The notes under the pieces were generated by a model. It did no database searches. It was not told the origin of the DNA and saw only the letters and a list, made by a program, of their open reading frames with translations. Shown piece by piece: positions 1 through 7,732 of a stretch of 64,000 bases of DNA (its first letter is position 1; each line of letters starts with the position of its first letter). The position numbers were made by a program, and so were the translations under genes. Source of the stretch: Nostoc piscinale CENA21 (GTDB lineage Bacteria > Cyanobacteriota > Cyanobacteriia > Cyanobacteriales > Nostocaceae); assembly GCF_001298445.1 (NCBI RefSeq), contig NZ_CP012036.1:4140092-4204091 (forward strand). The letters are read 5' to 3'.

Positions 1-898
1 TTGATAATTCCAACTCGGCTAAAAAATACCGCAGCCATTCATCTCGCTGAAAATATAGTATGCCTGTTTGTTGCCGTTGACTTCCCCAAAAAGCTTCATG
101 AGTATCGAAAAACAAGACAATTCTTGGCGGTGCTTTCTTTTGCAACATCGCCACATTCAAATCTTGCGCCAGATAGCGGGGGAGTTCGTTGATTAATTCC
201 GTTTCCGCATCCATCCGCCGAATTTCCTGCACATCGGTTTCATTCAGCTTTCGTTGTTGTAAATATAGCTGAAAGTTCTCTCCCAAGTGCTTGTCAAAAA
301 TGCCAAAGACAGCTTTCCCAATAGTTCCCCAAGATGTGCCGCTAATAGCATTGCCGATTTCAATTAATAAATCAACTTCCTCGCTGGGAAACCATTCTTG
401 TAACTTCTCCGGCGTGAGGCGATTTTTTTGCTTGAGATACCACACACAGGCAAAATCATACAAGGGAAAGCGTAGCCGATAGTTTAATTCTGTCGCCGCC
501 CGTGCCAGCGATCGCCTGAGCATCAACAAGCCATAAAATGGGTCTTGGGGTTGATCATCGCCATTCGGTGCTAGTCCAAAGTCTTGTAAAATTGCTGGTA
601 CTTGCTCAAACTCCCAACTATGGGCAAACTCAATATCTTCCGCCACTTCCGCCGCCGTTTTTGTCTTGAGTTTCTGCCAAATATCCGCACCGAACCGCTT
701 ACAACACTTGGTGCGTAAAAATTTCAGCAGTAAAGATTTGCCGTTACCACCATCACCATAAAAAGATAATATAGTTTCTGCTGCTGGCTCCTCATTTATA
801 TAAGCCGCAAACACGCGAGTCAATTCATGACGGTCTGTAAATAACTGTAACGCCCGATTGCCATCTGTGAGCGATCGCTTTCTGAAATTAATACTCAT
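1..898 (-). CDS. P-loop ATPase, 3' end beyond left edge
   Basis: The minus strand is open from ATG at 898 to the window edge, giving about 299 residues of an unfinished protein. A Walker A loop, GDGGNGKS, lies near residues 48-55, and a hydrophobic strand ending in an acidic residue (RIVLFFDTHEAF, near residue 260) fits Walker B. The N-terminus (DRHELTRVF followed by the P-loop) resembles cyanobacterial AAA/STAND-type ATPases that often carry C-terminal TPRs, but that half lies outside the window, so partner or output domain is unknown. It is a soluble protein by appearance. The first bases of this gene and its upstream region are duplicated near 2121-2216. I am confident it is a real gene and an NTPase; the subfamily is inference. 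Confidence 0.75.
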   Translation of the reverse strand, partial: MSINFRKRSLTDGNRALQLFTDRHELTRVFAAYINEEPAAETILSFYGDGGNGKSLLLKFLRTKCCKRFGADIWQKLKTKTAAEVAEDIEFAHSWEFEQVPAILQDFGLAPNGDDQPQDPFYGLLMLRRSLARAATELNYRLRFPLYDFACVWYLKQKNRLTPEKLQEWFPSEEVDLLIEIGNAISGTSWGTIGKAVFGIFDKHLGENFQLYLQQRKLNETDVQEIRRMDAETELINELPRYLAQDLNVAMLQKKAPPRIVLFFDTHEAFWGSQRQQTGILYFQRDEWLRYFLAELELS

Positions 899-1410
899 GC
901 CAGCAGATATCAGAAAATACTTAATTTAGCTTAAATCCCGCTTCAAAATCAATTGCAAGTCTCATAGCGTTAGTTATCTAAAGATAACTTCAAGCGAAAT
1001 CTATTTCAGTTCACTCCCTGGGACTTTCGCTATTAGTTGATATTCATGAATGAGTCTTAAATACTCACGCGAGAGTCTTTGATCTTCGTGAATGAGTCTT
1101 AAATACTCGCGCGAGAGTCTTTGATCTTCGTGAATGAGTCTTTGATCTTCGTGAATGAGTCTTTGATACTCGCGCGAGAATCTTTGATCTTCGTGAATGA
1201 GTCTTTGATACTCGCGCGAGAATCTTTGATCTTTGTGAATGAGTCTTTGATACTCGCGCGAGAGTTTTAAATATAGGACTTATACCAAATCGATATGAAG
1301 AAGCATATAATTGCCTGCGAAGTGCAGACTTGGTTTGTGTAGCCCCAGACTTCAGTCTGAGGGTTTTATTTTAATTGGTAATAGGTTGTGATAAAAATTG
1401 GAGTTAAACC
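899..1410. other. Intergenic region with minisatellite
   Basis: This gap between the divergent ATPase and membrane-protein genes has no convincing gene. It holds the 42-bp tandem repeat array at 1047-1270. It also holds a segment (about 1283-1410) that is nearly identical to 2220-2341 in front of the second membrane-protein copy. That shared segment includes a small dyad around AGACTTCAGTCT. Confidence 0.6.
1047..1270. repeat. 42-bp tandem repeat (minisatellite)
   Basis: Units start at 1047, 1089, 1152, 1194 and 1236 with a 21-bp half unit at 1131-1151 and a truncated last unit. Each full unit is two related 21-bp halves (TGAATGAGTCTTTGATACTCG and CGCGAGAATCTTTGATCTTCG) joined at the palindrome CTCGCGCGAG. 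The unit length is a multiple of three and one frame per strand stays open, but there is no start or ribosome site, so I treat it as non-coding. It recalls the short tandem repeats known from Nostocales genomes. Confidence 0.85.
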
Positions 1411-2092
1411 GTGAGTGACCAAAATTCTTTGAGTTTAGGAGTATTGGGACGCTGGATGCTGTTAACAGTAATCGGTTTTATTGTTGGTGGCGTTGTTGGC
1501 ACTGGTGTAGGATTTGTAGCTATTCCTGTAGTGGGTATGTTGTTAGCTTTCTTACCTTTACCGGGAGCGCAAGGTCAAGGGGCTATTGGTTATCTACTAT
1601 ATGGTAGTGCGATCGCTGCGGCAGTGGTGGCTGGTGTAATAATTGGTATATCTCAATGGTTTATTTTGCAGAGATGGTTTACCCGTAGGCTGTGGTGGAT
1701 ACTTGCCAGTGCTTTTGGCTGGGCTGGAATTGCTTTCACCATGTCTGTTTTGACCTATACCCATGTTGCCGGGCCAGTTGGTCAACCTGATGGGACATTT
1801 TTGCAAACAACACTTTGGGATAATAGAGGAGCGATCGCTAGTTCTATTACTGGCGTACTCATAGCGGCTTTAGTAATAGGAATTCTCCAATCTTTAGCAC
1901 TCAGATTTACACTTCTACAAGCAGCATTGTGGACAGTTATGAATATTGTGGTGTTTTTAATCGCTGCGGTAATTATAATTTTGTGGGTACGGGGTGCAGG
2001 GGGAATTTTTGGTGTTCCAGTTTTTTTTTGCAGCCTATTCACCAGTTTATGCAGCCATTAGTGGCGTGACACTTATGCGAATCCGGGATTGA
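1411..2092 (+). CDS. Multipass membrane protein, duplicated copy 1 (frameshift near end)
   Basis: GTG start with GGAG seven bases upstream. The protein has about six hydrophobic segments and a WWILASAFGWAGIAF block of the kind found in cyanobacterial integral membrane proteins of unknown role. It is a close paralogue of the protein at 2342-2992. As written, the frame stops at 2061 after 216 residues with an unrelated tail. A run of nine T at 2021-2029 stands where the paralogue has eight T/C bases; removing one T lets the frame run on to the stop at 2090-2092 (about 226 residues) with a tail matching copy 2 (YAAISGVTLMRIR). I give the repaired extent. Function not recognised. Confidence 0.7.
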
Positions 2093-2120
2093 ATCACAGT
2101 AAAATAATCATTATGACTAT

Positions 2121-2341
2121 CGCTTTCTAAAATTGATACTCATGCCAGCCGATATCAGAAAATACTTAATTTAGCTCAAATCCCGCCTCAAAATCACTTG
2201 CAAGTCCCATTTATCCAAAATTGATAAAAAGAAGCATATAATTGCCTGCGGAGTGCAGGCTTGGTTGGTATAGCCCCAGACTTTAGTCTGAGGGTTTTAT
2301 TTTAATTGGTAATGGGTTGTCATCAAAATTGGAGTTAAACC
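2121..2341. repeat. Duplicated ATPase start and upstream region
   Basis: Bases 2121-2216 match 876-970, including the inverted first codons of the P-loop ATPase gene (CAT at 2141-2143). Bases 2220-2341 match 1285-1410 in front of the membrane-protein gene. This is the copy-2 side of a tandem duplication; the minisatellite present in copy 1 is absent here. Confidence 0.85.
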
Positions 2342-2992
2342 GTGAGTGATAAAAATTCTTTGAGTTTAGTATTGGGACGCTGGATGCTGTTAACAGTAAT
2401 CGGCTTTATTATTGGTGGATTTGTTGGCACTGGTGTAGGATTGATAGCCATTAGTATAGGGAGTATGTTGTTACCTTCCTTAGCTTTACCGGGACTGTAC
2501 GGTCAAAACTTGTTATATGTAGTGCATGGTAGTATGGTCGCTGCGGCGGTGGTGGCTGGTGTAGTGATTGGGATATTTCAATGGTTTGTTTTGCAGAGAT
2601 GGTTTACCAATTGTTTTTGGTGGATACTTGCCAGTGCTTTTAGCTGGGTTGGAATTGCCTTCACTATTGCTTTTGTGATGTCTACTACCTGGGGAGTTGG
2701 TCAAACTCTTTCTCTTTGGGATAATAGAGGAGCGATCGCTAGTTCTATTACTGGCTTAATCATAGCGGCGTTGGTAATGGGAATTCTCCAATCTTTAGCA
2801 CTCAGATTGAAACTTCCACAAGCAGCATTGTGGATAGTTATGAATATTGTGGTGTTTTTAATCGCTGCGATAATTATAATTTTTGGGGTACGGAATTTAG
2901 CTGGTATTTATAGTCTTCCAGTTTTTCTTGTAGCCTATTCACCCATTTATGCAGCCATTAGTGGCGTGACAATTATTCGAGTCCGGGCTTGA
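2342..2992 (+). CDS. Multipass membrane protein, duplicated copy 2
   Basis: GTG start in the same context as its paralogue, with GGAG seven bases upstream. It has 216 residues, with hydrophobic segments near residues 10-45, 60-85, 90-115, 130-155 and 165-205. A conserved FWWILASAFSWVGIAFT block and a WDNRGAIASSITGL loop are shared with copy 1. Compared with copy 1 it lacks a few residues in the loops but has an intact C-terminus. The family is recognisable only as a cyanobacterial integral membrane protein; no catalytic motif is visible. Its independent start and long intact frame suggest both copies are, or recently were, functional. Confidence 0.75.
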   Translation: MSDKNSLSLVLGRWMLLTVIGFIIGGFVGTGVGLIAISIGSMLLPSLALPGLYGQNLLYVVHGSMVAAAVVAGVVIGIFQWFVLQRWFTNCFWWILASAFSWVGIAFTIAFVMSTTWGVGQTLSLWDNRGAIASSITGLIIAALVMGILQSLALRLKLPQAALWIVMNIVVFLIAAIIIIFGVRNLAGIYSLPVFLVAYSPIYAAISGVTIIRVRA

Positions 2993-3118
2993 AATACAGT
3001 AAAATTATGTCTAAAAAACTTATTTATTATTAGTTGCACAGAAACTTAACTGATTATAATCAAAAGATAGCCTCGGAATTTAAAATGCCCTTCTCATTAC
3101 TGAAAATCAACAACAACA

Positions 3119-3382
3119 ATGGCAAAAATTGTAATTGATAATTTGGTTACTAGAAAATTTAACTCATTTTTAGATCACCTCAAATCTATACAAGCCAAAA
3201 CTATACAAGGAGGTGGCTATCCTTATAGTTTTTATATCAATAATTTTACTGACAGTGCATCAATCAATTCTACAGGAGGAGATATTACTTATGAAGCTGT
3301 TAACCATTCGTTTAGCTATCATGATAACAATATTCATGGCATAGATTATTCATCATCTATTTATAATATATTTTTTCATTAA
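3119..3382 (+). CDS. Hypothetical 87-residue protein
   Basis: ATG start following an AACAACAACA tract, without a clear Shine-Dalgarno site. The product is rich in Asn, Ser, Tyr and Ile, with a GGGYPYSFYINNF segment and no signal peptide or membrane span. The frame lies in the gap between the duplicated membrane gene and the convergent kinase gene. I recognise no family; coding status is moderately likely because no competing frame exists and the composition is protein-like. Confidence 0.4.
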   Translation: MAKIVIDNLVTRKFNSFLDHLKSIQAKTIQGGGYPYSFYINNFTDSASINSTGGDITYEAVNHSFSYHDNNIHGIDYSSSIYNIFFH

Positions 3383-3404
3383 TCAAACTAAATATTTAAG
3401 TAAA

Positions 3405-4477
3405 TTATTTTTTAGATTGTTTAATAGGAATTTGAATAATAAACTTTGCTCCTGCTTTTGGCGCTGAATGACATTCTAATTTACCTCTATGCAATTCAAC
3501 AATAATTTTATAACTAATAGATAAACCTAAACCTGTACCTTTGCCAATATCTTTAGTCGTAAAGAACGGATCGAATAATTTTGTCTGCACTGTTTCTGCA
3601 ATTCCTAAACCATTATCAGCAATACTAATTTCTATCCAATCATGATGGATAACTTTAGTTGCAATCTCAATTTTCGGATTAAAATCCTCTTGAGTATATT
3701 TTTTTTTTAATTACTGCTTCTTCTAAAGCATCAGTCGCATTAACTAAGATGTTCATGAATACTTGATTAAGTTGCCCTGCATAACATTCAACTAATGGTA
3801 GTTTTCCATAATTACGGATAATTTTAATGTCACTTAACTTATTAGATGATGCCTTGAAGCGATTATTTAAAATTACTAAGGTACTATCAATTCCATCATG
3901 AATGTTAACAGTCTTAAACTCAGCTTCATCCAGGCGAGAAAAGGTTCGTAGTGATTTGACAATCTCGCAAATGCGCTCTGCACCACACATCATTGATTGA
4001 AATACCTTATGTGCATCTTCTTGGATAAACTCAAATTCAATTTCTTGGATTTTTCTCTGGATATCAATTGCTGGTTTGGGATAATGCTTTTGGTAAACTT
4101 CTACTAAATCTAGGACATCTTGAAAGTATTTATTGGCATAATTTAAATTACCATAAATAAAATTAACGGGATTATTAATTTCATGAGCAATTCCCGCTAC
4201 TAAAACTCCCAGAGCCGACATTTTCTCAGATTCTACTAGTTTGATTTGTAAAGATTTGAGATTGCCCAAAATATTTTCTAATTCTTGACCGCGATTTTCT
4301 AAAGCAATTTGTGATGCTTCTAATTCTCGAATCACATTTTTAAGAATCACTTCTCTCACTTCACTAGCATTCTCTAATTGTTGGCGGTCTGCTTCAGAAC
4401 GCTCTAATTTTTTTTTGTAAAACTCGCACAGTTTTTTCTAATTCCTTGAGTCTGCCATCGTAGTCTATATCTTGCAT
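3405..4477 (-). pseudogene. Histidine kinase downstream of FIST (two frameshifts)
   Basis: Three frame pieces join into one kinase of 356 residues if one base is removed from each of two runs: A9 (minus strand; T at 4408-4416) and A10 (T at 3699-3708). The repaired protein starts at ATG 4477. It has an N-terminal coiled coil (residues 10-85), an H-box GIAHEINNPVNF with the phospho-accepting His near 98, an N-box NILVNATDAL, a G1 box IADNGLGI, and F/G2 boxes FDPFFTTKDIGKGTGLGLS. There is no membrane span or own sensor domain. It starts seven bases after the FIST stop, so FIST is probably its sensory partner in the cytoplasm. The two breaks look like sequencing errors rather than decay, because all motifs are intact. 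Confidence 0.85.
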
Positions 4478-4483
4478 AACTCT

Positions 4484-5656
4484 TTACTTTGTGCCGATTA
4501 GCAAAGTCACAAATGTTTCTTGATGATAATATGTATAACCTTGTGGTTGGATGGGAGAAAATTCACCGTAAGTATAGAACCCACAAATCGGAATTTCTTT
4601 ACCAAGTTCTGTTTTGATAATTTGATACTCTTCTTTGGCTCTTGTGCCTAATAACCAACGCCGACAGCAACAAGAAAATAGTAAGATAGCATCTGGTTCT
4701 TTGCCGGGATAGTTTTTTAATGCTCTCTGAAGTGAGGTTTTGACAGCATAAAGAACATCATCACGGTTAAAGTCGGTCATCTGAACTGTAGCTTGTTCTG
4801 GTACACTACCCAAAAAATTAATACTACCAGTTGGTGTGCAAGTATTCGGGACTCGCATATAGTAGCGATCGCTATTTCCTTCGTATACTGCTAAAGGATT
4901 TTCTGCTGTTGGTTGGCGATCGCCCAAATATCGCTGATAAAATTTTAGTGCTGAGACTCCATCAATTTCCTCAACCACCGTTCCGTGAGATTTTGTCACA
5001 ATACTCTTGCGTCCAATGGGTGTCCAACCGCAGCCAGTCCCATAAGAAAACAAAATATCCCCAGAAAAAATCAAAATCGGGAGTGCATCTGTAAAAACTT
5101 CATTTCCAAAAAATTGATAAGCTGTTTTAAACCTAAATTGATCTCCTGCTGTACCACCTAAAATTGGCACTTCAGAACCTAAAGCTGATTTCAAACCTGC
5201 CAAAATTAATTCGCCATTGGTAGTAGAACCATCTGCTAAATAACTAGCAGGTAAAGTGACACATAATTTCGCTGGAGTGCTGCACTTCTGCATAGCCTGT
5301 TGTACTGCTTGCTGCGCCGCCGCCAAGGAATTTTCTTTGACTCCGTACCCTATCCCTGCATGAATATCTATAGTGTCAGAACAGAACAGCATCAGCGTCA
5401 AAGAATCTTGCTGAAACCCCAATATTGAAGATATTTCACCATCTGTAGTACAACCAATCAAGTCAATCTCTGGAAATACTTGCTGAATTTCTTTGAGAAT
5501 CAGTGCGTGATCAAAATCTATCGCCGCAAATATCATACCAGCCTTGATTGGTATTCCCGGTAAATCACGTAATTGACTCACACATCTATCTATTACATCT
5601 TTCGTTGCTTCTTGAGTATCGGGGTCATCGCTATGACCAAGAATCACTTTTAACAT
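4484..5656 (-). CDS. FIST-domain signal sensor
   Basis: ATG at 5656 is preceded by GAGAGG at good spacing. The 390 residues match the FIST_N/FIST_C arrangement: an N-terminal half with the LIGCTTDGEIS segment near residues 65-80, a GGTAGDQFRF motif near 170, and a C-terminal half with FSCCCRRWLLG near 325 and GFYTYGEFSP near 360. FIST domains are established as sensory modules of bacterial signalling, thought to bind small ligands such as amino acids. The next gene on the same strand is a sensor-less histidine kinase, so this is likely a two-protein receptor-kinase unit. The run of Cys residues in FSCCC is typical of the family. Confidence 0.9.
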   Translation of the reverse strand: MLKVILGHSDDPDTQEATKDVIDRCVSQLRDLPGIPIKAGMIFAAIDFDHALILKEIQQVFPEIDLIGCTTDGEISSILGFQQDSLTLMLFCSDTIDIHAGIGYGVKENSLAAAQQAVQQAMQKCSTPAKLCVTLPASYLADGSTTNGELILAGLKSALGSEVPILGGTAGDQFRFKTAYQFFGNEVFTDALPILIFSGDILFSYGTGCGWTPIGRKSIVTKSHGTVVEEIDGVSALKFYQRYLGDRQPTAENPLAVYEGNSDRYYMRVPNTCTPTGSINFLGSVPEQATVQMTDFNRDDVLYAVKTSLQRALKNYPGKEPDAILLFSCCCRRWLLGTRAKEEYQIIKTELGKEIPICGFYTYGEFSPIQPQGYTYYHQETFVTLLIGTK

Positions 5657-6140
5657 TACATCCTCTCAATTAATTAAAAATGTGTTTATTTCGTAAAGCA
5701 AAGCTAGAAATTCAACTCAAATCAAAATATTATTACCTGCTTAACAGTTAGATAAATTAATTTACATTAAAATTCGTGTAAACCTGATAAATCAACTATT
5801 TTCAGAGTTCCCATAAATTGCTAGAGAATAACGCTACTAATATAAATTTTTCAGTAAACTATCATTCAATAACTCATATCCAGTTCAAATTAACTTGGAG
5901 ATTGTCATAAAAAAATAAGTAACATATCGTAATCATTCGCAGTATTTCAGCTACGAATTGGCTAGGAAGATCATGTTTTTTAAAATTTGATGAAAAATAC
6001 TAATTTGTACTTAAATTATGGATATGAACGAGCGATCGCTATAAAAATATTTGTGATAAATAATACTAGAGCTAACTTTTCCGAAATGAGATAATGTAGT
6101 AATGTAGATTATTTCTGTAGTATATAAGCGAGGAAAAAAG

Positions 6141-6230
6141 ATGACTGTATTTCTAGCCGTCTGGGTTCTCTTCAAACAAACCAACACAAGGCGCACAGAT
6201 TTGCGTTCAGTCCTCCATTTACAGGAATGA
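6141..6230 (+). CDS. Possible 29-residue small protein
   Basis: ATG preceded by a strong GAGGAAAAAAG ribosome-binding sequence and, further up, AGTATATAAG that could serve as a -10 region. The product begins MTVFLAVWVLFKQTN, a short hydrophobic stretch, followed by a basic tail. I recognise no family and the frame is short enough to be chance; the good ribosome site is the only real support. Confidence 0.25.
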   Translation: MTVFLAVWVLFKQTNTRRTDLRSVLHLQE

Positions 6231-6420
6231 TACTCGAATTAACAGACACTAAAGACATCTATAGCTGAGTCATATAGGTTAGTAGTTCACCAACCTAACA
6301 TTGCCGTGTAGACCGAGCAGGGGTGCAGGGGGCAGGGCGCAAGGGAGAGAATCTTTCCCCTCCGCTCCCTGCTCCCTACCCCGAAGCCAGCCACCACGCA
6401 AAGTTTTCTTGGCAGACTAT

Positions 6421-6490
6421 TAGGGCATTTTGACAATATGAAAGTTAGGAATAGTAATACTTTTACCTCCTGCCTTCTGCCTCCTGCTAT
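6421..6490 (+). repeat. Dispersed intergenic repeat, copy A
   Basis: Diverged copy (with small gaps) of the sequence also found at 24728-24790 (plus) and about 35733-35800 (minus). The shared core is AGGAATAGTAA followed by a CCTGCCTTCTGCCTCCTGC tract. Confidence 0.5.
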
Positions 6491-6550
6491 AAAAGTGTCC
6501 GCCTCTGTGCGTCTTGTGCATAGCAAGCAGCACACATCGAGGAAATATCA

Positions 6551-7612
6551 ATGAATTTGGATTTATTAGGCTGGAGTGACTTTTTTACTCACAGTTTCGT
6601 ACCCTATCGCCAACAAGGATTTAGCGTTGGTAGGGTTGCTATTGAATACAGAAATACTTACATCGTCTATAGCGAACAAGGCGAACTAGCAGCAAAAGTT
6701 ACAGGGAAACTGCGACATCAAGCTACTCAACCACAAGACTTTCCCGCAGTTGGAGACTGGGTTATCATTCAGACGCGAGAGTCAGAAGGACGCGCTACCA
6801 TTCACGGAATTTTGCCCAGAAAAAGTAAGTTTTCACGGAAAACAGTTGGTAGTAAAACCGAAGAACAAATTGTTGCAGCTAATGTTGACACCGTGTTCTT
6901 GGTTTGTGGACTTGATGGCGACTTTAACCCTAGAAGAATAGAACGCTATCTAATTTTGGCTTGGGAAAGTGGGACAAATCCAGTCATCGTTTTAAATAAA
7001 GCCGACCTGTGCAACTCTTTAGATGAGTGTATATCTGAAGTGGAAGCTGTTGCCATTGGTGTACCAATTCTAGTATTAAGTGCTACCAACAATCAAGGAC
7101 TAGATGCTTTGAAAGCATACCTCCAACCAGGACAAACAGTTGCTTTGTTAGGGTCTTCTGGTGTGGGTAAATCTACAATCACTAACCAACTCCAAGGTAC
7201 ATCAGTGCAAGCTGTACAACCAGTACGCCAAGGTGATGACCGAGGTAGACACACCACTACAAATCGAGAATTGATATTACTGCCAACAGGCGGCTTAATT
7301 ATTGATACCCCAGGAATGCGAGAAATTCAAATTTGGGCAGGTGATGAAAGTTTACAAGGAACTTTTGCAGACATCGAAACCTTAGCCGCAGAATGTCGCT
7401 TTCGCAATTGCCAGCACCACAACGAACCAGGTTGTGCAGTGCAACAAGCATTACTTGAGGGTGAACTCGATTATTCCAGATTTCTGGGCTACCAAAAATT
7501 GCAAAAAGAACTCAACTATCTTGTCCGCAAACAAGACCAAAGGGCGCAATTAGCCGAGAAAGAACGCTGGAAGAAGATTCATAAAGCTATGCGAAATCAT
7601 CACCAGCATTAA
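6551..7612 (+). CDS. rsgA: Ribosome small-subunit biogenesis GTPase RsgA
   Basis: The protein has 353 residues, the usual length. The G motifs are circularly permuted as expected for RsgA: G4 NKADL (near residue 148), then G1 GSSGVGKST (near 200), then G3 DTPGMRE (near 254). A zinc-binding knuckle follows, with CRFRNCQHHNEPGC near residues 281-294. The N-terminal ~90 residues fit the OB fold. RsgA hydrolyses GTP while checking late maturation of the 30S subunit. The start ATG has GAGGAA a few bases upstream. The gene appears to be transcribed alone. Confidence 0.95.
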   Translation: MNLDLLGWSDFFTHSFVPYRQQGFSVGRVAIEYRNTYIVYSEQGELAAKVTGKLRHQATQPQDFPAVGDWVIIQTRESEGRATIHGILPRKSKFSRKTVGSKTEEQIVAANVDTVFLVCGLDGDFNPRRIERYLILAWESGTNPVIVLNKADLCNSLDECISEVEAVAIGVPILVLSATNNQGLDALKAYLQPGQTVALLGSSGVGKSTITNQLQGTSVQAVQPVRQGDDRGRHTTTNRELILLPTGGLIIDTPGMREIQIWAGDESLQGTFADIETLAAECRFRNCQHHNEPGCAVQQALLEGELDYSRFLGYQKLQKELNYLVRKQDQRAQLAEKERWKKIHKAMRNHHQH

Positions 7613-7732
7613 CATCTGATAAGTTTAATAACCCCGACCCAAGGGGAGGGGAGAAACAATTAAAGCCTCTCACGGGTGTCGGTGTTCAAAACCCTTACAC
7701 CCTTTCCCTCTACACCCTCACACCCTTAATTG

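Larger units (their letters stand above)
5657..6550. other. Intergenic region, mostly non-coding
   Basis: AT-rich leader region between the divergent FIST operon and rsgA. Apart from a possible 29-codon ORF at 6141 and a dispersed repeat copy at 6421-6490, I see only low-complexity CCTGC-type repeats typical of this lineage (about 6300-6400). The longer frames here have no ribosome site and overlap those repeats. Confidence 0.5.

Noticed and set aside
1047..1270. Repeat array considered as CRISPR
   Set aside because: The units are contiguous with no unique spacers, and no cas gene is near.
2021..2029. Programmed frameshift in copy 1 of the membrane protein
   Set aside because: No slippery motif with a downstream structure or ribosome-like element is evident, and many unrelated genes show similar one-base breaks, so error is simpler.
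6287..6535. Minus-strand 82-codon ORF upstream of rsgA
   Set aside because: Consists largely of CCTGC-type low-complexity repeats and has no ribosome site.
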